A stretch of 64,000 bases of DNA from DATCJY01 sp036562565. Lineage in GTDB: Bacteria > Bacteroidota > Bacteroidia > Flavobacteriales_D > Sanyastnellaceae. Made by a program: the position numbers and the translations under genes. Below are positions 1 through 7,006 of this stretch, in pieces. A model generated the notes under the pieces. It had not been told where the DNA came from and ran no database searches. It worked only from the letters and a program-made list of their open reading frames with translations. Position 1 is the stretch's first letter, and each line of letters begins with the position of its first letter. Location of the stretch: the NCBI GenBank assembly GCA_036562565.1, contig DATCJY010000048.1:47394-111393 (forward strand). Reading direction: 5' to 3'.

Positions 1-1095
1 AATCACTTTGGTTACGGCTTTGCCTGCACCGGTTTCGGTGATTACCATGTTGATTGCTGCACTGCGGCCTCTGCGGCTTTTCTTGTGCATGTTGTCCAAC
101 AAGTTTTGGTCGTTGGTGTAGGCGTGTACAGTTTCAATGTGTCCTTTTTCGATTTTCAATGCATCGTTGACGCTCTTCAAAATAGGACAGATTGCGTTGG
201 TTGTACAGCTCGCAGCAGAGAAGATGGTTTCGTTCTCAATGTCCAAATCGCGGTGGTTAATGCCATACACAACGTTTGGAACTTCTTTGCCCGGTGCGGT
301 GAGAATCACTTTGCTGACACCTTTGGATTTAAGGTGTGTGCTGAGAGCTGTTCTATCTTTCAATACACCTGTGTTGTCAATCACAAGCGCGTTATTGATG
401 CCGTAAGCAGTGTAATCGATGGAGCCTGCATCTTTTGCTCCAATCATGTGAATGCGCTGACCGTTGATGATAAGGCATTTGTTAGCGTAGTCTATTTCCA
501 CGGTGCCTTTGAAACGACCGTGTACAGAGTCGTTCTCAAACAATGCCGCACGTTTTTTCAAGGACAATTCATCATTGTCGCGAGTAACGATGGCACGAAG
601 ACGCAATTGTTGTCCCTTGCCGGCTTGTCTGATTAGCTCACGGGCAGCAAGACGACCAATGCGGCCAAATCCATAGAGCACTACATCGCGTGGCTCCATG
701 TCTTTTCCTTCTTCCATCATGAAGTTGCGGAGTTTTTCCGCAAGGAATTCTGCTTGTGATTTAAAATGGTCACGTTCACTGAGCCACTCGCTGGCAAGTT
801 TGCCAATGTCGATTTTGGCAGGAGCCAGCTCCATTTCATACAAGCCGCGAGCCAAATCAGCGGTGTCAAAAATGCTGATAGGACGCATGACTACTTCCGC
901 AGCATAACGGTGCAGTCTAATAACTTCAGACGCGCTGACATCTACCAAGTGATTGCGGAAAAGCACGAGCTCAATGCTCTTATCAAATAGGAGTTTGCCA
1001 ACGCTGTTAAGCAGGTCAACAGCTGCTTTTTCCTGATTCACGTACACTTGCAGTTCATTGCTGTAAGTGTCGGGTACCAATGTGGATTGAGACAT
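1..1095 (-). CDS. gap: Glyceraldehyde-3-phosphate dehydrogenase, long type (3' end cut off)
   Basis: Catalyses the NAD(P)-dependent oxidation and phosphorylation of glyceraldehyde-3-phosphate in glycolysis or gluconeogenesis. The reading frame is open from the ATG at 1095 to the left edge, giving 365 codons of what is usually a protein of about 480 residues in this subfamily. Residues up to about 120 form the N-terminal extension typical of the long Bacteroidota and gammaproteobacterial GAPDH. After it comes the Rossmann start (YGFGRIGRLAARELI), and further on the active-site segment SAASCTTNA with the catalytic cysteine, followed by VHAYTNDQNLLDN. The C-terminal catalytic domain lies beyond the window. 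A TACTTTTG -7 element sits about 80 bases upstream, so the gene probably has its own promoter. Confidence 0.93.
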   Translation of the reverse strand, partial: MSQSTLVPDTYSNELQVYVNQEKAAVDLLNSVGKLLFDKSIELVLFRNHLVDVSASEVIRLHRYAAEVVMRPISIFDTADLARGLYEMELAPAKIDIGKLASEWLSERDHFKSQAEFLAEKLRNFMMEEGKDMEPRDVVLYGFGRIGRLAARELIRQAGKGQQLRLRAIVTRDNDELSLKKRAALFENDSVHGRFKGTVEIDYANKCLIINGQRIHMIGAKDAGSIDYTAYGINNALVIDNTGVLKDRTALSTHLKSKGVSKVILTAPGKEVPNVVYGINHRDLDIENETIFSAASCTTNAICPILKSVNDALKIEKGHIETVHAYTNDQNLLDNMHKKSRRGRSAAINMVITETGAGKAVTKVI

Positions 1096-1172
1096 TTTGT
1101 AATTAATAATATTGTTTGTTAGATAAACGCTTTTGTACTGTTTTGGGGAATCATTGACCTAAAACAGCGCGG

Positions 1173-1180
1173 CAAAAGTA
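1173..1180 (-). promoter_or_regulatory. -7 promoter element of gap
   Basis: On the minus strand this reads TACTTTTG, an exact match to the Bacteroidota -7 consensus TAnnTTTG. The -33 box is poor: a TTTTG lies only 12 bases upstream rather than 17-19. The predicted leader before the ATG at 1095 is about 70 bases. Confidence 0.45.
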
Positions 1181-1205
1181 ATTCAGTATAAACAAAATAT
1201 TGAAT

Positions 1206-1242
1206 GAAAAAAGGCTGCCGATTATTCATTCGACAGCCTTTT
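1206..1242 (-). terminator. Rho-independent terminator after degP
   Basis: Arms at 1209-1220 and 1231-1242 pair over 12 bases with one wobble around a 10-base loop. On the minus strand the hairpin is followed by a T-run. It lies 27 bases past the degP stop and separates degP from gap. Confidence 0.75.
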
Positions 1243-1269
1243 GATATCTTTTAAGTTCTCGAAGTTTTC

Positions 1270-2745
1270 TTACAAGCGGAATCCGTACATGGCTTCCATT
1301 CCATTGGCATAATATCCGCGGATTTCCACATACTTGCCTTTTTTACCCTCAAGCGCAGCCGGCACATCAGTCGGTGAGTGGATGGGTTGCCCGTCAATTT
1401 TGGTGATGATGAAGCCTTTCTGAAGGCCGAGGGACTTGAATTTACCGGAGCTGAGTTCAGAAATCTTCGCACCACCGGTGATTTTCAATTTACTCATATC
1501 ACTCTCAGAAGGAAGTGTGAAAGTAGCACCCAAGGTTTGAGCTGACTCTGATTCAACACTGGCAGAGAAATCTTCAAGCTCAGGCTTTCCACTGCGGTTG
1601 CGCAAGGTCACATCCACTACTTGCTGCTTGCCATCACGCCATACGGTTACTTTCACTTTATCACCGGGACGATAACGTGCAACTTGCTCCTGTAGTTGAG
1701 GAACGTTGCGTACTGTGGCATCTCCAATTTTCTGAATAATGTCGCCTTGTTTCATACCGCTGTGTGCCGCAGCACCACCATCGGTAATTTCATTTACATA
1801 AATTCCGGCAACTTCTTTAAGACCTTTCTCTTTGGCAATGTCTTGAGTTACCTCAGTGATGCGTACACCAATGAACGCGCGTTGTACATGCCCGAATTCA
1901 ATGATGTCTCGAGATACTTTTCTGGCAATAGAAGATGGAACCGCAAATGAATAACCGTTGTAAGCACCGGTGCGAGAAGCAATGGCAGTGTTGATGCCTA
2001 TGAGCTCACCACGTGTATTTACAAGTGCTCCACCACTATTGCCGGGGTTCACAGCGGCATCTGTCTGGATGAAAGATTCAATGGGGAAGATGTCACCGCT
2101 CTTGGTGCTGCCGCTTCCCAAAAGATTGATGTTGCGCGCTTTTGCACTTACAATACCTGCAGTAACAGTACTGGTAAGATCGAATGGATTACCAACGGCT
2201 ATGACCCATTGGCCAATGCGAACCTCATCACTGTTCCCCCACGAAATGGCAGGCAGGTTTTTCTCATCAATTTTGATGACGGCAATATCGGAACTCGGGT
2301 CTGTACCCACTACGGTTGCTTCATAGTTCTTGTTGTTATTAAGGGTTACAGAGAGCTTTTCGGCACCATCAATCACGTGGTTATTGGTGATGATGTAGCC
2401 GTCAGAAGAAATAATCACTCCGGAACCGGATGAGGTTTGAATGCGTGGATCTTGTTGGAAACCGAAGAAATCAGACCATGGGTTGTAAGCCGGTTGCACG
2501 GTGGATTGTGTCTTCACGTGTACTACACTATTTACCGTACGCTCTGCAGCTGCAGTAAAATCTATGGTGCCATCCGGTAATGTGAGGGCTGCATAGTTGG
2601 TATTATAGATAGGCAGTTCTGTTGTTGATGGTTGCATTAAACCGGTTGCATCTTCTTTTTCAAGAAACAGTTTATATGCGCCCAGCGAGACGAACCCGCC
2701 AGCACAAGCCATAGCAAAGAACAGCAGACTCTTTCTCATATACAT
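1270..2745 (-). CDS. degP: DegP/HtrA-type periplasmic serine protease with two PDZ domains
   Basis: A periplasmic protease/chaperone that degrades misfolded envelope proteins. The 491-residue product begins with a hydrophobic signal or anchor segment (about residues 6-26). The S1C protease domain shows His123 in TNNHVIDG, Asp153 in SSDIAVIKID and Ser237 in NPGNSGGAL, a complete catalytic triad. PDZ1 occupies about 295-385 and a more divergent PDZ2 the C-terminus (about 400-491). Two start codons are close together, ATG at 2745 and ATG at 2739; both keep the signal segment. The gene stands alone, with its own terminator and a promoter region that contains a perfect palindrome, which may reflect stress regulation. 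Confidence 0.95.
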   Translation of the reverse strand: MYMRKSLLFFAMACAGGFVSLGAYKLFLEKEDATGLMQPSTTELPIYNTNYAALTLPDGTIDFTAAAERTVNSVVHVKTQSTVQPAYNPWSDFFGFQQDPRIQTSSGSGVIISSDGYIITNNHVIDGAEKLSVTLNNNKNYEATVVGTDPSSDIAVIKIDEKNLPAISWGNSDEVRIGQWVIAVGNPFDLTSTVTAGIVSAKARNINLLGSGSTKSGDIFPIESFIQTDAAVNPGNSGGALVNTRGELIGINTAIASRTGAYNGYSFAVPSSIARKVSRDIIEFGHVQRAFIGVRITEVTQDIAKEKGLKEVAGIYVNEITDGGAAAHSGMKQGDIIQKIGDATVRNVPQLQEQVARYRPGDKVKVTVWRDGKQQVVDVTLRNRSGKPELEDFSASVESESAQTLGATFTLPSESDMSKLKITGGAKISELSSGKFKSLGLQKGFIITKIDGQPIHSPTDVPAALEGKKGKYVEIRGYYANGMEAMYGFRL

Positions 2746-2784
2746 TTCCGATTTAAATTATATAGTTAAACTTGTTCTGTTTCC

Positions 2785-2809
2785 CAAAGCTAACAGCAAA
2801 GACTTTGCT
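2785..2809 (-). promoter_or_regulatory. degP promoter: -7 box next to a 15-bp perfect palindrome
   Basis: Read on the minus strand, 2792-2785 is TAGCTTTG, an exact TAnnTTTG -7 box about 40 bases before the ATG. Directly upstream, filling the spacer where a -33 box would be 18-19 bases away, is the palindrome AGCAAAGACTTTGCT (2795-2809; two 7-bp arms around one base). The -33 position itself matches poorly. This suggests an operator within the spacer, bound by a repressor or by a spacer-remodelling activator. The role is inferred; the motif is seen directly. Confidence 0.5.
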
Positions 2810-2955
2810 AGATTGTTGGAGGTGTTCCTAACAAGTGTTAAGGCTCGCGAATGTATTAAATAAATGGATTGAATATGAGCCTATTTAATACGTTGTCGGT
2901 CTTCAGAGGCTTCAGATTTAACGATTTATTAAAAAATGTCGTATGTCAGAAATGA

Positions 2956-3237
2956 CTACAAAACGTCTTGAAGTTCAGGATTCCGTTGGATGATACTCTT
3001 GGCAAATGGGCATAGAGGTAGAATTTTAATATTGTTTTTGCGCGCAAATTCCACGGCTGCCAACAACATTTCTTTGCCCATATTTCGGCCCTTGAATTCC
3101 GGAGCTACCTCTGTATGGTCAATGATGATGCGGTTTTCACCTGTCCATGAATAGGTCATTCGGCCGGCTTCCACTCCGTTGCTAACGGCTCTGAAATATC
3201 CTTTGGATTCTCCATTATGTTGTTCTATTTGGAGCAT
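2956..3237 (-). CDS. Small GNAT-family N-acetyltransferase (YjdJ/NATD1-like)
   Basis: A 93-residue single-domain protein with the compact GNAT core. The segment TEVAPEFKGRNMGKEML (about residues 41-57) is the acetyl-CoA pyrophosphate-binding loop, and KILPLCPFAKSII is the conserved end of the small YjdJ/NATD1-like subfamily. The substrate is unknown. The gene starts 20 bases after the pirin gene stop on the same strand, so the two are probably co-transcribed. Pairing of small GNAT proteins with pirins suggests a minor detoxification or metabolite-repair role, but nothing in the sequence proves it. Confidence 0.85.
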   Translation of the reverse strand: MLQIEQHNGESKGYFRAVSNGVEAGRMTYSWTGENRIIIDHTEVAPEFKGRNMGKEMLLAAVEFARKNNIKILPLCPFAKSIIQRNPELQDVL

Positions 3238-3257
3238 AATTATAATTATTTAATTGG

Positions 3258-4139
3258 TTATTTAAATTTCTCTTGCGGTAGTGGCACCGCCTCTGTTTCG
3301 CCCGGAACTCGGGGAAAACGTTGTTCTTTCCAATCCATTTTGGCTTGTTCCAAACGTTCTTTCGAAGAGGAAACGAAATTCCAGTATAGAAAGCGCTCTT
3401 CAGGAAAAGCTTCCCCACCGAAGAGGTATACAATGGTGTTGGCTTCCATTTCAAACTTGCATAGCTGAGCGTCTCTTGTTACCAGTATTTGTCGCGGGCC
3501 ATAGGTGTTTTCCCCTTCACGTATTGCGCCTTCTAAGATGTATAAACCGGTTTCCCCAAAGAGGTCATTGCCGAGTGATAGTGAGGTAGTTTCGTTTGCT
3601 TTTATTTCAAGCAAATACAATGGACTGTGCACCGGAACAGGAGAGCGATGTTCCATGAACTCACCGGCAATGAGCTTGAATGTGGCTCCGTTTTGCTGCC
3701 AGGATGGAATTTGATGGGCTTCGATGTGCGTGAATTGCGGCTCCATTTCTTCCAATGATTTGGGCAATGCGACCCAGATTTGAAGGCCGTGTAGTGACTT
3801 GTCGCTGTGGCGCAGGTGTTCAGGAGTGCGCTCGGAGTGTACTACTCCTTTGCCTGCCGTCATCCAGTTGACAGCGCCCGGGGTAATGTCCATCACGGCT
3901 CCGGTACTATCGCGGTGGGTAATGCTTCCTTCAAACAAATAGGTGAGTGTGGAAAGTCCGATGTGTGGGTGAGGAGGAACATCAAAGTTCTCGTATTCAC
4001 TCATGGCTACAGGCCCCATGTGATCGATGAAAACGAAAGGACCTACTGCGCGTTTTTCTCTGAATGGAAGCAAGCGACCAACCAAGAAATTGCCAATACT
4101 GGCCGCACGCTCTTCTATAATAAGGGAAACATTTGACAT
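3258..4139 (-). CDS. Pirin family protein (bicupin)
   Basis: A 293-residue bicupin of standard pirin length. The N-terminal cupin carries the metal-binding histidines in DVPPHPHIGLSTLTYLFEG and later AGKGVVHSER, the conserved pirin iron-site signature. The C-terminal cupin begins around residue 170. Bacterial pirins act as redox-sensing or quercetinase-like proteins, and the actual function here cannot be read from sequence. It is followed closely by a GNAT gene. Its leader contains an imperfect inverted repeat at 4142-4171. Confidence 0.92.
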   Translation of the reverse strand: MSNVSLIIEERAASIGNFLVGRLLPFREKRAVGPFVFIDHMGPVAMSEYENFDVPPHPHIGLSTLTYLFEGSITHRDSTGAVMDITPGAVNWMTAGKGVVHSERTPEHLRHSDKSLHGLQIWVALPKSLEEMEPQFTHIEAHQIPSWQQNGATFKLIAGEFMEHRSPVPVHSPLYLLEIKANETTSLSLGNDLFGETGLYILEGAIREGENTYGPRQILVTRDAQLCKFEMEANTIVYLFGGEAFPEERFLYWNFVSSSKERLEQAKMDWKEQRFPRVPGETEAVPLPQEKFK

Positions 4140-4141
4140 GG

Positions 4142-4171
4142 CTACCTTTAGATTTGAAATGTCTAAGGTAG
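4142..4171. repeat. Inverted repeat in the pirin leader
   Basis: The arm CTACCTTTAGA (4142-4152) is repeated inverted as TCTAAGGTAG (4162-4171), identical apart from one extra T in the left arm, around a 9-base centre. It lies 2 bases upstream of the pirin ATG and 27 bases past the stop of the DUF6157 gene. No T-run follows on the minus strand, so it fits a regulator binding site or leader hairpin better than a terminator. Confidence 0.45.
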
Positions 4172-4197
4172 GTCTTTATTCCGGTATACGGTTGTGC

Positions 4198-4617
4198 TCA
4201 GGCAGTTTGTCGTTGTGTGCGCAAAGCCGGAACAACTTTTACTGTGGGATCGGCAAGAAATTTTTGATAGGCCTCGGTCTCCATACCGTACAGAGCAATC
4301 TTTCCATCATTGTTACAGTGTATTCCCCAGCCGTATTGCTTTGAAAGAGGAGATGAACGAAAGCAGGCTTGTGGCTTAGAAAAGAATTTGGCGCGCTCAA
4401 CTTCCCATAAAACCGTTGGCAAATCGTTTTTCGCTGCGTGAACCATGAAAAGCACATCGTCTGATGTGTATTTGTATGGATTGCGGCTTACTAATTCGTA
4501 TTGCAGATGTGCGGCTGTGATTTTGTCCTTTTGGGGAGGAACCGTACCGGTAGTGACTTTGCAATCAGGGGCAACGCAAATAAAAGTGTTTAGGTAATTG
4601 GTCGTGTGCGTTTTCAT
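4198..4617 (-). CDS. DUF6157 family protein
   Basis: A 139-residue soluble protein that I recognise as the DUF6157 family from its strongly conserved pattern: HTTNYLNTFICVAPDC at the N-terminus, RNPYKYTSDDVLFMVHA in the middle, and FRSSPLSKQYGWGIH towards the end. No catalytic motif or signal peptide is visible and the function is unknown. It stands on the same strand as the pirin-GNAT pair, 58 bases upstream, and may or may not be in that transcript because an inverted repeat lies between. Confidence 0.82.
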   Translation of the reverse strand: MKTHTTNYLNTFICVAPDCKVTTGTVPPQKDKITAAHLQYELVSRNPYKYTSDDVLFMVHAAKNDLPTVLWEVERAKFFSKPQACFRSSPLSKQYGWGIHCNNDGKIALYGMETEAYQKFLADPTVKVVPALRTQRQTA

Positions 4618-4730
4618 AGCTTGATTGGATTAGCATGCCACTGCAATAGGGGTAAACAGCTCTTATATCAGGTATTTTGATGACCAATTTAAAATGAGAA
4701 AACGGGCAGTTTTCTAACTTTTAGACGAAA

Positions 4731-5222
4731 CTACTTCGACAATTTGCGAACGATATTGGTGGTGGAGTAGCCGAAGACCAATGGTATCGCGGCAATGGTG
4801 CCTCCTGCTTGCCTAATTTCTTTTGAGCCGACTATGTATGTTTTTTTAGACGAATCGACTTCTTCCGGGTCGTAGTCACCACCTTTTACGAGCACATCCG
4901 GCATCACTTCCATGATCAAATTGAAGGGGGTGTCTTCGGCAAAGAGAATGGTGGCATCTACACACCGGAGCGAAGCCACAATTGTGGCTCGTGCAAATTC
5001 GGGATTGATGGGGCGTTCCTCGCCCTTGCCAAGGCGTTTCACTGAACTGTCATTGTTGATGCCGACAATGAGCTTGCTGCCCAGCGCTTTGGATTGTTCC
5101 AAATAGTTGACATGACCGAGGTGAAGGATGTCAAAAACACCGTTGGTGAAGACAATCTTTTCACCGTTTTGCTTCCACTCACGGATGAGTGCTTTCAACT
5201 CATTTATATCTTGGCAAAACAT
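4731..5222 (-). CDS. rfaE2: D-glycero-beta-D-manno-heptose 1-phosphate adenylyltransferase
   Basis: Transfers AMP to heptose-1-phosphate in ADP-heptose synthesis for the lipopolysaccharide core. The 163-residue protein corresponds to the nucleotidyltransferase half of HldE as a free-standing enzyme. FTNGVFDILHLGHVNYL contains the HxGH nucleotide-binding signature (34-37), LVKGGDYDPE is a conserved substrate segment, and GYSTTNIV near residue 152 is the second signature. The start codon overlaps the stop of the preceding membrane-protein gene by one base, which suggests translational coupling. It is the last gene of the panD operon. Confidence 0.93.
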   Translation of the reverse strand: MFCQDINELKALIREWKQNGEKIVFTNGVFDILHLGHVNYLEQSKALGSKLIVGINNDSSVKRLGKGEERPINPEFARATIVASLRCVDATILFAEDTPFNLIMEVMPDVLVKGGDYDPEEVDSSKKTYIVGSKEIRQAGGTIAAIPLVFGYSTTNIVRKLSK

Positions 5223-6208
5223 CAGACCTTGATTTTTTTGGATGTAACGATGAGGAAACCGATAGCACCTGCAAGAATATCAAATGCGGTCTTCAGGGAC
5301 CAAGATATCATGGCATAAACTTTACCGATATCGCCTTTGTATCCAAGGGCCTGAAATGCAAGAACCGACATTCCGTGGAATGCACCGGCACCTCCGGGAG
5401 TAGGTACAATCATGCCCAAACTGCCGGCAGCCATGAAGAACAGCGTATCTGTCAAGCTCATGTGATTGGTGGAATCAAGAGCTTTCATGGAGCAATATGC
5501 CATGAGTAACCATCCCGTCCAGATTCCTACAGAATATATCCAAAAGAGGCCTTGTTGTCGTAGCTTGGTTATGGTCTTAACACCTTCGGCAATGCCCCGT
5601 AAGAATTCAAATGCTCTCCGAACAATGGGAGTGGACTGAAAAAATTTGTACAACAGCCAGAACAAAACGATGGTCGCACCACCTGCAATTACCAAGTAAT
5701 AAAGCATATGGCTTTTTTCTTCAGGTGCGGCAGTTTCTCCGGGAGCAGGAGTGAGCAGATTCATCAATGCATCGTGATGCAGCACAAAGGCCAGAAAAAT
5801 GACAACGGCCAATAGGAGCATGTCTACGATGCGCTCCAGAATTACTGTGCCGATGAGCTTGTCAACAGGAATGCGCTCAGCCCTGTTGAGCAAGGTACAG
5901 CGCGCTAGCTCTCCTGAGCGCGGAATTAAGTTGTTCATGCAATAGCCGAATGCCACGCTATGGATGAGCGTCCAGCGTTCTGCTTTGTAGCCCATGGGCT
6001 CCAGCATGATATTCCATCGCAGTCCGCGCAATACCGTGGAACTATAGCCAATCACAAAGGATAGGGCTATCAGCGCCCAATTGGCTGATACCAGACTCGG
6101 TTTCAAATCCTGCTCCCAGCTGATATCTTTATACAGATACCATAGCATCCCACCCGCTAGCCCCAAAAAGAGGATATAGATGATTGACTTTCTTAGCGTG
6201 CTGTTCAC
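5222..6208 (-). CDS. Flippase-like membrane protein of the lysylphosphatidylglycerol-synthase TM family
   Basis: A 328-residue integral membrane protein with about eight hydrophobic segments and the family landmark SVAFGYCMNNLIPRSGELARC near residues 85-105, together with PTPGGAGAFHGM near 270. These match the UPF0104/AglD-like transmembrane family (LPG_synthase_TM). The synthase catalytic domain is absent, so a lipid or undecaprenyl-sugar flippase-type role is more likely than aminoacyl-lipid synthesis. The start is GTG at 6208, 20 bases after panD, and the stop overlaps the rfaE2 ATG. The link to rfaE2 points to the envelope. Confidence 0.82.
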   Translation of the reverse strand: MNSTLRKSIIYILFLGLAGGMLWYLYKDISWEQDLKPSLVSANWALIALSFVIGYSSTVLRGLRWNIMLEPMGYKAERWTLIHSVAFGYCMNNLIPRSGELARCTLLNRAERIPVDKLIGTVILERIVDMLLLAVVIFLAFVLHHDALMNLLTPAPGETAAPEEKSHMLYYLVIAGGATIVLFWLLYKFFQSTPIVRRAFEFLRGIAEGVKTITKLRQQGLFWIYSVGIWTGWLLMAYCSMKALDSTNHMSLTDTLFFMAAGSLGMIVPTPGGAGAFHGMSVLAFQALGYKGDIGKVYAMISWSLKTAFDILAGAIGFLIVTSKKIKV

Positions 6209-6228
6209 AGGAGTAGTAATGGAATATG

Positions 6229-6579
6229 TTAGCGAAGGCGATTGGTTGCCGTGTCAGGGAAAATGATAGTGGGTTTGAATGTCAAAGCCTCCTCGCGCGT
6301 CATGTGAGCGTAGGTTATCACTATGATGACGTCACCTTTTTGAGCCAGACGAGCTGCCGGGCCATTGAGGCACACGGTGCCGCTTCCTCTTTCTCCTTTT
6401 ATGATGTAGGTTTCCAAGCGTGCACCGTTATTGACATTTACTACCTGCACCTTTTCTCCTTCAATCATATCAGCCGCATCCATCAAATCAGGATCCAGGG
6501 TGATACTGCCAATATAGTTCAGATCAGCCTCCGTAACCGTTACACGGTGGATTTTAGACTTTAAAACCTCTAATAACAT
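6229..6579 (-). CDS. panD: Aspartate 1-decarboxylase (pyruvoyl enzyme precursor)
   Basis: Makes beta-alanine from aspartate for pantothenate and coenzyme A synthesis. The 116-residue precursor is full length. The self-cleavage site Gly24-Ser25 lies in NYIGSITLDP; Ser25 becomes the pyruvoyl cofactor. Arg54 and Tyr58 of the active site are present in NNGARLETYI, and NGPAARLAQKGD is the conserved later segment. It is the first gene of an operon with the flippase-like gene and rfaE2. panB, of the same pathway, is far away at 48845. The promoter lies so close to the ATG that the mRNA is predicted to be leaderless. Confidence 0.96.
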   Translation of the reverse strand: MLLEVLKSKIHRVTVTEADLNYIGSITLDPDLMDAADMIEGEKVQVVNVNNGARLETYIIKGERGSGTVCLNGPAARLAQKGDVIIVITYAHMTREEALTFKPTIIFPDTATNRLR

Positions 6580-6584
6580 GGGGG

Positions 6585-6614
6585 CAAAAGTAATGGGCTC
6601 AGGGCTACATCAAA
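6585..6614 (-). promoter_or_regulatory. panD promoter, consensus Bacteroidota form
   Basis: On the minus strand the order is TTTG (6614-6611), 18 bases, TACTTTTG (6592-6585), then CCCCC and the panD ATG at 6579. Both boxes are exact matches with standard spacing. Transcription normally starts about 5-7 bases after the -7 box, which here is at or next to the ATG. Confidence 0.75.
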
Positions 6615-6712
6615 TGATTTTCGTGCGACTCTTTGAATCTATTAAGACTTCGTTGAAATTCAAGGTGTAAACAGCTGTTTCGGAACTTTTCCCCAAATCA
6701 TTAACAACGCTT

Positions 6713-6770
6713 GTTGACCGTAAAACGGCTGGATAGATTTGCCTAGTATCTCCGCTAAGATAATTAGCGG
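6713..6770 (+). promoter_or_regulatory. Promoter and leader hairpin of the kleisin/MksE-like operon
   Basis: GTTG (6713-6716), 17 bases, TAGATTTG (6734-6741) gives a good -33/-7 pair. The spacer contains the small palindrome CCGTAAAACGG (6718-6728). Shortly after the expected start, CCGCTAA (6752-6758) and TTAGCGG (6764-6770) form a perfect 7-bp hairpin with a 5-base loop, in the leader 47 bases before the first ORF. Confidence 0.55.
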
Positions 6771-6817
6771 CTTGTTTCACACGAATAATTAACTCACCCT
6801 CAAACGCTCAATTTAAA

Positions 6818-6952
6818 ATGATGATTGATTCTACTGTGGCTCTTGCCTCTGAAATGACAGGTCAAGAAAACATGTACACCAATACACCTTTCCCAAAGTT
6901 CGATACCGAAATGGAAGTTGTGCGTTTGAAGTTTCACCTCATCGAAGAATAA
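6818..6952 (+). CDS. Short ORF of 44 residues leading the kleisin/MksE-like operon
   Basis: ATG-started ORF (MMIDSTVALASEMTGQ..., ending HLIEE) between the operon promoter and the 399-residue gene, 54 bases before the latter. Composition looks protein-like (mixed charged and hydrophobic, acidic end) and no other frame is open here. I do not recognise the family. It could be a small partner of the operon, a leader peptide, or not translated. Conservation of this ORF in relatives would decide. Confidence 0.4.
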   Translation: MMIDSTVALASEMTGQENMYTNTPFPKFDTEMEVVRLKFHLIEE

Positions 6953-7006
6953 TTTTCTAAGGTTGTGAAATCGCTGCAAAGCGGTTTGACATAAACCCCG
7001 CAGAAT

